Positions 37,301 through 46,600 of a stretch of DNA of 64,000 bases are shown here, piece after piece (the first letter of the stretch is position 1; every line of letters starts with the position of its first letter). The stretch comes from Dictyobacter aurantiacus (GTDB taxonomy: Bacteria > Chloroflexota > Ktedonobacteria > Ktedonobacterales > Ktedonobacteraceae). Location of the stretch: positions 3,906,001-3,970,000 of the forward strand of contig NZ_BIFQ01000001.1 in assembly GCF_003967515.1 (NCBI RefSeq), written 5' to 3'. The notes beneath the pieces are model-generated. The model searched no databases. It was not told the origin of the DNA and was given only the letters and a program-made list of their open reading frames with translations. The position numbers and the translations under genes are program-made.

Positions 37301-39760
37301 GATGGGTACGCTGCTGACCTGCTCGCCGCGCTGGCATTCCCAGGATGTCACGTCGATGGCCGCCTCAGTCGGACCATACAGGTTATGCAATCCGGTGCTG
37401 GGGAAGCGGGAGAAGAAGCGCTCCTGCGTTTCAGGGGCCAGCGCTTCGCCGCTGCAGATCACGTTGCGCAATCCCTGGCAGCCGCTCAGATCGGGCTCGG
37501 TCAGGAAGGCCTGCAGCATCGATGGCACGAAGTGCAGCGTCGTCACCCGCTGCTCGCCGATCAGGCGGGCCAGGTACGCGGGGTCCTGGTGGCCACCGGG
37601 ACGCGCAATCACCAGCCCGGCGCCGGTCAGCAGGGGCCAGAAGAACTCCCACACCGACACATCGAAGCTAAACGGCGTCTTCTGCAGCACGCGATCCTGG
37701 CTGGTGAGCTGGTAGGTCTGCTGCATCCAATGCAGACGGTTGCAGATGCCCCGGTGCGTATTCATCACGCCCTTGGGCTTGCCGGTCGAGCCGGAGGTAT
37801 AGATCATATAGGCCAGATTTTCCGCTCCGGCCTGACTGGTGGGATTGGCGATCTCTTCTATCTGGGCGCTATTCCACCCGGCGTCCAGGCTGATGACCTG
37901 AGCCTGTGTCGATGGCAGGCGCTCCTTCAGATGCGTCTGCGTCAGCAGTACGGGCACCTGCGCGTCCTCCAGCATATAGGTCAGCCGCTCGGCGGGATAG
38001 GAGGGGTCCAGCGGCACATAGGCGCCACCGGCCTTGAGGATCGCCAGCAGGGCCACCACCATCTCAAAGGAGCGCTCCATGCTGACGCCGACCAGCACAT
38101 CGGGTCTCACGCCGAGCTGCTGCAGGCGATAGGCCAGGTGATTAGCCGCGTAGTTGAGCTCGCGATAGCTCTTGCTCTGGCCTTCAAAGACCAGCGCCAC
38201 CGCCTCCGGTGTACGCTCCACCTGCGCCTCGATTAGCTGCTGCAGCGTGGTCTGATCGGGATAGGGCTGCGCGGTCGCGTTCCACTCGACCAGCATGCGC
38301 TGGCGCTCCGCCTTCGTCAAGAGTGGCAGCTGCAATAGTGGCTGGTCGGGCTGCTCGACGATCCCCTGCAGCAGCGTCTGGAAGTGCTGCTCCATGCGCG
38401 CGATCGTGGTCGGCTCAAACAGATCGGTATTGTAGCGGAAATCTGCGCTCAGGGCGCCATCGACCTCAAAGACCGTTAGGGTCAGATCGAAGGGCGCGCC
38501 CTGCTGCCCATAGGCGAACGGCTCAAACGTGAGCCCCGTCTGCTCCACCTGGCGCGCCAGCGTCCCCTGTCCCAGCCGCTCCAGGTCCTGGGGACTGCGC
38601 GTGCGCGGCCGATCCCAGATGAACAGTGTCTGGTAGAGCGGTGAATAGCTGGGATCGCGTTTAGGCTGCAGGCGCTCAACCAGCAAAGGGAAGGGATAAT
38701 CCTGGTGCTCCAACCCCTGTAGCACGCCCTGGCGCGTCTGCCCCAGCAGTTCTTTGAAGGTGGGATTGTCAGACAGGTTGGCGCGTACCAGGATCGGATT
38801 GGCCAGGTAGTCCACCACGCGTTCCCACTCGGAACGGGTGCGCCCCAGCGCCGGCGTGCCCACAATGATATCTTCCTGGCTGGTATAGCGATAGAGCAGG
38901 GCCTGAAACGCGGTCAGCATCAGGGTAAAGAGGGTCACTTTCTCGCTCCCGGCCAGCGCGCGCAGGCGACCGGTCAGCGTAGCGGGCAGCGCAAAGCTAT
39001 GCGAAGCGCCCGGATAGGTCTGCACCGGTGGACGCGCATAGTCCAGCGGCAGATTGAGCACGGGCAGATCGCCCTGCAGCGTCTGCTGCCAGTAGCGCCA
39101 GTGCTCCTCCCCTTCTGGGCTCTTCAGCATATCCTGTTGCCACTGCACGTATTCGTTATGTTGTGGTCCCACCGCGCCCAGCGGCGCAGGGGTTCCGGCC
39201 TGTTCCGCGGCGTAGAGGAGAAATAGTTCATCGACAAAGATATCCAGCGCCCAGAAATCGACGGCGATATGGTGCGCCACCAGGGCCAGCACATAGTCCG
39301 TTTCAGAGCGCTGATAGAGCCTGACGCGCAGCACCGGTCCCGTGGTCAGATCGATGGGCTGATTGCTCTCCGCCAGCAGCTGCCGCCGGATCTCATCCAG
39401 ACTCAGGTGCGCGGCCGCGATCTGCTCGAACGGCAGTGTGCGGTTGGAAACGATGTGCTGAGCCGGCTCACCATCATGCAGCGCGTAGGTGGCGATCAGA
39501 ATGGGATAGCGCTGTGCCAGGGTACGCAGGGCGTTTTGCAGCGCCCGCATATTCAGGCTGGAACTGATATGTGCCGCGTACAACAAGTTGTACGCGGCAC
39601 TATTGGGGGCCAGGCGCGAAAGAAACCAGAGCGCCTTCTGGTTGTGAGAGATGGGCACCCAGGACTCCTGGACCCCTGCCTTCTCGCGCAACAAACGGGC
39701 CAGCAGAGCACGCTTGGCTTCAGCCGACAGATTGGAAAGATTCTTTGAGGAATCGCTCAT
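34373..39760 (-). CDS. NRPS module C-A-PCP fused to two KASIII-like domains
   Basis: 1795 residues. C domain (about 35-460) with HHIAVDFW at 163-170 (the usual Gly after the active Asp is Phe, as in some C domains fed by a PKS). A domain (about 500-990) with YTSGSTGKPKG and FKTGDLARY; its specificity residues read DVWHISLIDK, close to serine codes (EntF DVWHFSLVDK). PCP with Ser1051 in LGGASIQ. Then a FabH-like domain (about 1125-1470) with an intact triad Cys1246 (SNACTG), His1387 (VHQTS) and Asn1424 (RGNTATT), and a second FabH-like domain (about 1490-1795) in which Cys is replaced (LNGGLG) and His is lost (LPPQIS). No TE or reductase domain. The ATG overlaps the previous stop as ATGA (39757-39760). 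It likely joins the acyl chain to serine and releases it through KASIII chemistry. Confidence 0.9.
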   Translation of the reverse strand: MSDSSKNLSNLSAEAKRALLARLLREKAGVQESWVPISHNQKALWFLSRLAPNSAAYNLLYAAHISSSLNMRALQNALRTLAQRYPILIATYALHDGEPAQHIVSNRTLPFEQIAAAHLSLDEIRRQLLAESNQPIDLTTGPVLRVRLYQRSETDYVLALVAHHIAVDFWALDIFVDELFLLYAAEQAGTPAPLGAVGPQHNEYVQWQQDMLKSPEGEEHWRYWQQTLQGDLPVLNLPLDYARPPVQTYPGASHSFALPATLTGRLRALAGSEKVTLFTLMLTAFQALLYRYTSQEDIIVGTPALGRTRSEWERVVDYLANPILVRANLSDNPTFKELLGQTRQGVLQGLEHQDYPFPLLVERLQPKRDPSYSPLYQTLFIWDRPRTRSPQDLERLGQGTLARQVEQTGLTFEPFAYGQQGAPFDLTLTVFEVDGALSADFRYNTDLFEPTTIARMEQHFQTLLQGIVEQPDQPLLQLPLLTKAERQRMLVEWNATAQPYPDQTTLQQLIEAQVERTPEAVALVFEGQSKSYRELNYAANHLAYRLQQLGVRPDVLVGVSMERSFEMVVALLAILKAGGAYVPLDPSYPAERLTYMLEDAQVPVLLTQTHLKERLPSTQAQVISLDAGWNSAQIEEIANPTSQAGAENLAYMIYTSGSTGKPKGVMNTHRGICNRLHWMQQTYQLTSQDRVLQKTPFSFDVSVWEFFWPLLTGAGLVIARPGGHQDPAYLARLIGEQRVTTLHFVPSMLQAFLTEPDLSGCQGLRNVICSGEALAPETQERFFSRFPSTGLHNLYGPTEAAIDVTSWECQRGEQVSSVPIGRPIANTQIYILNAAMQPVPVNLPGELHIGGVNLARGYHRRSELTAERFVHDPFSEKGDARLFKTGDLARYREDGTIEFLGRIDYQVKIRGFRIELGEIEATLNQHAAIAESVVVARDDAMGNKRLVAYLVPEQSGQQPAIEELRAFLKQQLPDYMVPGAFVFMDALPLSPNGKVKRDALPEPDSDRPDLEVAYVAPRTPTEQKLAEIWTQILGLQRVGVHDNYFDLGGASIQALEIVARANAADLPLALEMLFEFQTIAELATAIDARQAEPEAAAKPETTMSQTPVSMPERATAPTSEQSEPVEMGNTLIESLGTYLPPRVVTSEEVLAGCVRPIRFPLAKLTGIKSRRMAGETEFSLDIAIQAVADCLANSKYRPGDIDMIVCGNISRCNAPLQFTFEPGTAIQIKQHFGFDNAIVLDVSNACTGLFTAAYVVDAFIRTGLIRRGMAVSGEYISHLSLTAQKEIENFMDSRLACLTVGDGGAALILERSQDQKVGFHEFEMYTLGRYSEACIGKATDQPHGGAIMYTDAVTVSAVNLKQAVSHAGMIMERTQWPKEAFQHIIVHQTSNTTINDVPREINKYFGEEFCKQESVINNIAERGNTATTTHMIALMDNIRSNRIQPGDNAIFGITGSGATIGTAIYTFDDLPERIRRRETGSYTPSKIEPEESFVSRLPANRRVQVARVGTIPAGSQVERKTLEMIEAAAERCLANLPYERGEIDLLIYSGVYRDDFLCEPAVAALVEGRLNINADIETQEDKKTFALDILNGGLGTLNACHAAIGLIQARRAHKALIVASEVENNRESYPVELAGVEETGSALLLESSPDGAIGFGHFVFKSFAEHQGALRSHSMVRDGKTVMHFERDPQLQLHYLRCIQETVAELLRQENLSLEQIRVILPPQISADFNSQLGRTLKVDARKVVTVAAQHDLFTSSLAYTLQQVNDQQLAARGDIGLIIQVGSGLQVGCATYYF

Positions 39761-42700
39761 CGATTTAAGTCTTCTTTCTGTGCGATTTCATTGAGCAATG
39801 CCTCGACCTGCTCATCCGAGAGCTGATCGATCTGTGCCAGCAATGCTGCCGCATCCTGGGCGTTGAGGTCCGGGCGTTCCTCGGCATGTCCATTGGTTTT
39901 CTGCCCATGTTCCTCAGGCAGCATCTGCGCGAGGAGGGTATCGACATCTTGCTCTGAGAGTTGATCTAGCTGAGCCAGCAGGCGCTCTGCGTCCTGCGCC
40001 GACTCAACCTCCGCCGCGTTCGCCTCAGGTGTGGATGGCGCCTCGTCGCTGACCGCCGGAGCGACCACGATGGTATCCGCCAGCTGCTGACGCACCTGGT
40101 GGGCGAACTGTACGATGCTGGGACCCTGCAAGAAGGTCACGATCGGGATGCGGATGGCCAGGTCGCTCTCCATGCGATTCTTCATCTCGATCGCCATCAG
40201 GGAGTCCAGTCCCAGGGTGGTCAGTGGCTGCTCGCTATCCAGCCGCTCGGGCGGCAGGCGCAGGACGCTGGCCACCTGCGCGCGCATGTATTCTTCCAGA
40301 ATGGCCTGCCAGCGTTCAGCGGGGGCCATACGAATGCTATCCAGGATCGACCCGGCCGCCGTCGAGCTGGCGTCTGATTGCTTGTCGGTCGAGGATGTAT
40401 CAACCAGGTGGCGTACCAGGGGCAGATCGGCGATCTGGGTATAGTACTGTGCCAGCAGCTGCCAATCCAGCTTCAGTACACCGACGCGGGCACGATCCTG
40501 CGGGATCAGCAGTTCAAGCGCCTCCAAAACCTGTTCAGGTGTGATGCGCTGGATGCCGCGCGACTCCCAGTACTCATGCACGCGCAGTCCCTCGCTGGTC
40601 GCGCCGAAGCCGATCTGGGAGACCGCGCCCCAGTCGATGCTCAGGGCAGGCTGGTTGTGCGCGCGCTGGTAGTGGGCCAGCATATCCAGAAACTCGCCCG
40701 CCGCCGCGTAGTTGCCCTGTGCGGCCGAGCCAAAGAGCGACGCGCCCGACGAGAAGGAGACAAAGAAGTCTAGCGGCTGCTCTTTCAGCAGGCTATGCAG
40801 CAGCCAGCTACCGACCACCTTGGGCCGGAAGACCGCCGTCAGCGCATCCTGCGTTAGCTGTGCCAGCGGGCGCACCAGTGACTCTCCCCGCGCGTCCTGC
40901 CAGACAGAGGCGGCATGGATCACGCCCTTGAGCGCCGGATTGCCCTGCTGGGCATAGGTGGTCAGAAAATTGGTCAGCTGCGTCTCATCGGTCACATCGA
41001 CGGACGCGTAGTGGACCCGCGCACCCAGGCGCTCCAGTTCGCGGATGCCGGCCGCCTGCTGCGCCTGGCGGCTGCCAGCTGGGAGTGTATCCCAACTCTC
41101 GCGGGCCGGCAGCTCACTGCGACCCAGCAAGACCAGGTGCCCCGCTCCCTGTCGCGCGAAGCGCCGCGCCACCTCCAGTCCCAATCCCCACAGGCCGCCC
41201 GTAATCAGGTAGCTGCCATTTTTATGCAGGCTCAGGGATCGCGCCGCGCTGGCCTGGCTGCGCACCATGCGTGCCACATAGCCCTGTCCGGAGCGGAAGG
41301 CGATCTGGTCTTCCTGCTTATAGTTGCGCAGCGCGCCGAGCAGCTGCGTGGCCGCCGTCCGCGCCGTCTCCTCGGGGTCCAGATCAACCAGGCCGCCCCA
41401 CAGCTCGGGATGCTCCATGGCGCAGGTCTTGCCCAGTCCCCATAGGGGGGCCTGGCTGATCTCAAGCTGGGTCAGATTGGAGTCAACCGCCTGGGCTCCA
41501 CGGGTCGCGAACCACAACTGGGGAGGTCTGGTACCACCGTGTTCCGCCAGCGCCTGAATCAGCTGCAGCGCATGGCCGGTGCTGATCTGCTGATCCTCTT
41601 CTAGCGACGCCACGCTGGTGGCCGCCACGGGGGTCGTATCCAGGCTCCACAGATGGATCACGCCGGTGAGAGGCTGGTCCTGCAATGCCTCCCGCACGAC
41701 GCGTTGTGTATCCTCGCCCTGCGCCGGATCAATCTGATAGTGTCCGGGTGAGAGGACGCGGTAGCGGCTGCCGGCCACCACGCGGATACAACTGGCTCCC
41801 TGCTGTTCTAGCTGCTCAATCAGCTTCTGCCCCACGCTGCTCTTATCGGTAAAGACCAGCCAGCGCCCTGACAGATCTGTAGCGGCTGGCGGGGTCAGCG
41901 AGGCCGGCTCCCACTGCAGCTCATAGAGCCAGTCCTGCAGCTCCTTTGTCTCCGTGATCGGATTGGTACTCATGCTGGTCGCGGCCAGCACCGTATGCTG
42001 CAGCTGCAGCCCGCTGGCCTCGACCAGCAGCTGCCCCTGATCATCGAGCAGGCGCACCGTCCCTTCGATCACTTCGCTGCCCGGAGTGGCCTCGGTCGTC
42101 AGCTGCGCGTGGCTCCAGACGGAGGTGGGTAGTGGCCGGTGTTGCTGGAAGCTGCGGATGCCGCTCGGCAGATAGAGATCGGTCGCGCTCTCAAGCAGCT
42201 CCTGTGGCAGCGTCGCGATCAAGACCTGCAGCGCCGCGTCCAGCAGGGTGGGATGGATGGTGTACTTCTCGGCCTCCTGTATCAGATCGGCCGACAGCTT
42301 CACCTGCCCCAGTGCCTCACCGTCGCGCTTCCACAGACGGCTAATGCCCTGAAAGCTCTCGGCCAGCTCGACGCCATGCCGCCGCAGCTGCTGGTAGAAA
42401 TCCGCCGTATCCACCTGCTGGCGACAGCGCTGGCGGATCGCGCCCAGCGAAAGATTTTGCTCCACGACTGGTCTGCTGGTTGTGGGTGGCTGCGGCGCTG
42501 CTGCTTTCGCTGGCGCATGTCCATTGGCATGATGTTGTTCTGCCACGGCCGCCATGGGCTGTAGCTCTCTGGCGACGCGCGACTGCAGGCGGGTATTAGC
42601 CAGCTCTTTTAACTGATTCAGATAGGGCATGCTCTCCATCACCAGGTCGGCATCGACGCCAAAATCGATCTGGCAGGCGATCTCGCTGACGCCGGCCTCT

Positions 42701-43674
42701 TTCAGCTCAACGATCAGGTCGGCGCACTGTTCTGGCGTACCGATCAGCACGCGCCGGGTACTGATCAGGCGATCGGTCACGAAGAGCAGATAATCGTTGA
42801 GATCCTGCTCCGACAGTGTCTTCAGATCGACCTGCTGGCCCCGGCTGTAGGCGATCGCGTTCACCAGGTAGGAGGCCGACTTCAGGTACTCGCTGAACGG
42901 CCCCTGGATCTGCTCGCGCACCGTGGCCTCATCTTTGCCGATAAAGGTATGCATCATGACCGACACCTGGCCCGTAGCCGGATCGTAGCCATGTTCCGCG
43001 CGCGCATTGCGGTAGATGCGGATCTTCTCCGCCAGCTCCGGCACGCTCTGATTGTACATATGGGTCAGCAGGTTGGCCCCGATCTCGCCCGCTTTGGCGA
43101 AGGTGTTGGGGTTGCCGGCCGCCGTTACCCAGTATGGCAGCTCGCGCTGAATGGGGGTCGGGTAGGTCTGGATCTCGTCCTGCTTACCATCGCCGCCCGT
43201 AACCTGAATCTTCTCGCCGCGCCAGAGCCGCTTCACGGTCTCGATGCCACGATACATCACCTCGTGGCGCTGCTGATAGTTATCTGGTGCCAGCGAGAAA
43301 TCGGTAGGATGCCAGCCGGAGGCGAAGGCGATGCCCACTCGGCCGCCTGACAGATTGTCAACCACGGCCCACTCTTCCGCCACGCGGATAGGATTGTGCA
43401 GGGGCAGAACCACGCTGCCCGCGTGCAGCCGGATCTGGCGCGTCTCGCGCGCCAGGGCCGCATGCAGAACCGCTGGATTCGGATAGAGCCAGCCATCCCT
43501 GGTGAAATGGCGCTCGGGAATCCAGACCGATGAAAACGCGTGCTGGTCAGCAAACTTCGTGCTCTCGATCACCAGGCGATACTTATCGGCGTGAAAGGGC
43601 GTCTCACTGCTCGAAAAGAATATCAGACCAAAGTCAATATACTGGCCACCGCTGGATGTCGTTGGTGATGCCAC
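39757..43674 (-). CDS. Luciferase-like monooxygenase - DH (C-half) - KR - ACP polyketide synthase
   Basis: 1305 residues. Residues 1-365 are a luciferase-like monooxygenase of the type embedded in natural-product megasynthases (DFGLIFFSS, HSFSSVWIPERH-like region, GIAFASGWHPTDF, YWVTAAGNPNTFAKAGEIGAN). After an Ala/Pro linker comes the second half of a PKS dehydratase (FQGISRLWKRDG; catalytic Asp479 in HPTLLDAALQ), a ketoreductase (NADPH loop ITGGLWGLGLE about 825; SFSSGASLFG; Tyr989) and an ACP (Ser1158 in GLDSLMAIE). The tail has two copies of a docking-like motif (LAQLDQLSEQDVDTLLAQ and LAQIDQLSDEQVEALLNE). No KS, AT or first DH half: these are on the preceding protein. Start GTG with GGAGGATATT upstream. 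It would complete and oxygenate the polyketide extension. Confidence 0.9.
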   Translation of the reverse strand: MASPTTSSGGQYIDFGLIFFSSSETPFHADKYRLVIESTKFADQHAFSSVWIPERHFTRDGWLYPNPAVLHAALARETRQIRLHAGSVVLPLHNPIRVAEEWAVVDNLSGGRVGIAFASGWHPTDFSLAPDNYQQRHEVMYRGIETVKRLWRGEKIQVTGGDGKQDEIQTYPTPIQRELPYWVTAAGNPNTFAKAGEIGANLLTHMYNQSVPELAEKIRIYRNARAEHGYDPATGQVSVMMHTFIGKDEATVREQIQGPFSEYLKSASYLVNAIAYSRGQQVDLKTLSEQDLNDYLLFVTDRLISTRRVLIGTPEQCADLIVELKEAGVSEIACQIDFGVDADLVMESMPYLNQLKELANTRLQSRVARELQPMAAVAEQHHANGHAPAKAAAPQPPTTSRPVVEQNLSLGAIRQRCRQQVDTADFYQQLRRHGVELAESFQGISRLWKRDGEALGQVKLSADLIQEAEKYTIHPTLLDAALQVLIATLPQELLESATDLYLPSGIRSFQQHRPLPTSVWSHAQLTTEATPGSEVIEGTVRLLDDQGQLLVEASGLQLQHTVLAATSMSTNPITETKELQDWLYELQWEPASLTPPAATDLSGRWLVFTDKSSVGQKLIEQLEQQGASCIRVVAGSRYRVLSPGHYQIDPAQGEDTQRVVREALQDQPLTGVIHLWSLDTTPVAATSVASLEEDQQISTGHALQLIQALAEHGGTRPPQLWFATRGAQAVDSNLTQLEISQAPLWGLGKTCAMEHPELWGGLVDLDPEETARTAATQLLGALRNYKQEDQIAFRSGQGYVARMVRSQASAARSLSLHKNGSYLITGGLWGLGLEVARRFARQGAGHLVLLGRSELPARESWDTLPAGSRQAQQAAGIRELERLGARVHYASVDVTDETQLTNFLTTYAQQGNPALKGVIHAASVWQDARGESLVRPLAQLTQDALTAVFRPKVVGSWLLHSLLKEQPLDFFVSFSSGASLFGSAAQGNYAAAGEFLDMLAHYQRAHNQPALSIDWGAVSQIGFGATSEGLRVHEYWESRGIQRITPEQVLEALELLIPQDRARVGVLKLDWQLLAQYYTQIADLPLVRHLVDTSSTDKQSDASSTAAGSILDSIRMAPAERWQAILEEYMRAQVASVLRLPPERLDSEQPLTTLGLDSLMAIEMKNRMESDLAIRIPIVTFLQGPSIVQFAHQVRQQLADTIVVAPAVSDEAPSTPEANAAEVESAQDAERLLAQLDQLSEQDVDTLLAQMLPEEHGQKTNGHAEERPDLNAQDAAALLAQIDQLSDEQVEALLNEIAQKEDLNR

Positions 43675-43695
43675 AATATCCTCCAGACTAGTTCC

Positions 43696-46600
43696 TTAAT
43701 GAGTATGAATTTTACCAGTTGCATGGAGCGTCCAGTGGTCGTGTGGTTGATCTGGTGCACCGACAGCATGGCTATAAATAGTAAAGGTTGCCTGATCCTG
43801 GGTGTCGGCAGAAAGAACAACTTGAACCTTCTGGGGACCCTCCTCCGGCAAGAGGAGTAGCTTCTTAAGCTCAATCTCTTTCAGGCTATAGTTATTGGTG
43901 CCAAACGCCTCCCTGCTCGCGGCCTGCGCCATCTCGATGTAGGTCGACAGCGAAAGGGCGGGCGAGCCCTGGACGCGATGGTCCTTCAGGTAGGGAGTTC
44001 GCTGCGTATTCAGTATACTCTCCCATACGTGCATGCGTACAGGTTGAACCAGGGCAACATGGGTATCCAGCAAGGGATGGCGTTGAGAGACAGGGTTGTT
44101 CTCTACGAACTCTGTTCGTCGCGCCTCTGGCTGCGTGGCGGGCGCATCGCTGGTCTCAAACCAGTAGCGCTGGCGCTCAAACGGATAGGTCGGCAAGGCG
44201 ATGCGCTGGCGCTGATAATCGTGGTCAAAGCCAGACCAGTCAAGGTCGACGCCTAGCACAAACAGCTTGCTCACGCTTTCCAGCAGGGTCTGCCAGTTGC
44301 CATGATCTTTGCGCAGCGATGACAGCCAGCTATACTCTCCTGCCGACAGGTTACGTTTCCCCATATTAATCAGTGTAGCGGCCGGGCCAATCTCAACAAA
44401 GACATCACAGCCCTGGCTGGCCAGCGTATCCAGACCAGCCGCAAATTGCACCGCGCTACGGGTCTGCGTGCGCCAGTAGTGGGCATCCACCGACTCGCCA
44501 ACGCTCAAGATCTGTCCCGTGACATTGCTGACCAGGGGGATCTGCAGCGGCTTAAACGCGATCTCGCTGGCCACCTGCTCAAATTCGTCGAGCATCGGCT
44601 CCATCAACGGCGAATGGAAGGCATGGGAGACCGTCATCGGATGCGTCGCGATGCCCGCCGCCTCCAGCTTCTGCGTCATCTCTTGCAGCGCCCCGGCATC
44701 GCCCGAAAGCACCACGCTCTGCGGACCATTGATGGCGGCGATCGAGACCAGCTGCCGCACTGGCTCCATAAACGGCCGCAGCTGTTCGGGGGTGGCGAAG
44801 GTCGCCACCATGCTTCCCGGCTGCTGCAGCGCCTGCATCAGGCGTCCACGGGCACTGATCAGCTTCAGCCCATCCTCCAGGCTCATCATGCCAGCGACGC
44901 AGGCCGCCACATACTCGCCGACGCTATGCCCCAGCAGCATATCCGGCACCACGCCCCAGGATCTCCACAGTTCCGCCAGCGCGTACTCTAAAGCGAATAG
45001 AGCCGGCTGCGTATAGGCTGTCTCGTCCAATGAAGGATTTTCCAGCGAAGGATAGAGCACCGACAGCAACGGCTGTTCCAGGTACTGCTGCAGGATCTGA
45101 TCGCAGCGCTCAAGAGCCGCACGGAACGTCGGCTGGGTATCATAGAGCTGCCGCGCCATTCCCACATACTGCGAACCCTGTCCCGTAAAGAGGAAGGCCA
45201 GCTTATGGCTGCGCGCCGCCGCCTTGCGTCCCTGCTGAATGGTCGGCGCCGGCTTATCCTGCAGGAAGGTCGCCAGTTGTCCACGCAGCCGCTCGGCGGT
45301 CGTTGTCGTAATCGCCAGCCGCGATGCGAACGGGACCCGTCCCGTATTGGCCGTATAGCAGAGGTCCGCCACCACCGTTCCGGGATGCTCTTTTAAGAAG
45401 GATTGGTAGCGCCGTGCTAGCTGCCGCAGGGCCTCATCGCTGTGGGCCGACAGCGTCAGCACGTGCAGCGGCCGCTCCATCTCATTGGTGACGGCGCGCG
45501 TCTTCGGCGCCGCCTCAAGGATCATATGCACGTTGGTGCCACCGAAGCCGAAGGCGCTGACGCCCGCGATGCGCCGTTCCGTGGGCCACGGCATCGGCTG
45601 CGTCGGGATCGCGAAGGTCGTATCCTCAAAGGAGATATGCGAATTCAACTGCTGGAAGTGCAGATTGGGGGCGATCTCCCCCTTTTGTAGGCTCAGCACC
45701 GTCTTGATCAGGCCCGCGATGCCCGCCGCCGATTCCAGGTGGCCGATATTGCTCTTGACCGCGCCCAGCACACAGGTCTGCTCAGGCGTGCGCTGTGGCA
45801 TCAAGACCGACTTGAGGGCCGCCACCTCGATGGGATCGCCCAGCGGGGTACTGGAGCCATGCGTCTCCACATAGCTCACCAGGTTCGGCTGGATGCCAGC
45901 GTTATTGAGAGCCTGGCGGATTACCGCCTCCTGGGAAGGACCATTAGGGGCGGTCAGCCCATTGCTGCGCCCATCCTGGTTCACAGCCGAGCCGCGAATC
46001 ACGGCCAGCACCGTATCGCCGTCGCGTTGCGCCTCGGAGAGCGGCTTCAGCAGGACCAGTCCGCAGCCCTCGCTGCGCACATAGCCATCGGCGCTCTCAT
46101 CAAACGTCTTGCAGCGACCATCCGATGACATCATGCGTGCCTGCGAAAAGGTAATCGTCAGTTCGGGTGTCAGGATCAGATTGACCCCACCGGCCAGCGC
46201 TAGCGTACACTCATGGTTGCGCAGGCTCTGGCAGGCTTGATGGACCGCCAGCAGGGACGACGAGCAGGCCGTATCCATCGCCATGCTGGGACCGCGCAGG
46301 TCCAGCACATACGACAGACGGTTGGCCGCGATACTATGCGCGTTGCCCGTGCCAGCGTAGGCATCAGCCTCCTCAGGATGGCGGAACTGCAGGCGCGAAT
46401 AATCATCGCTACTGATGCCCACAAAGACGCCCGTCTGGCTCCCGGCCAGTCGCGCCGGGGAGATCCCCCCATTCTCCAGTGTCTCCCAGGCCACCTCCAG
46501 CAGCAGACGCTGCTGAGGATCCATGCCATTCGCCTCGCGTGGCGAGATGCCGAAGAAGGCGGGATCAAACTTATCCACATCGGGCAGGAAGCCGCCCCAG

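Noticed and set aside
36983..38236. 417-codon plus-strand frame opposite the NRPS adenylation domain
   Set aside because: Antisense shadow of a domain with full family motifs.
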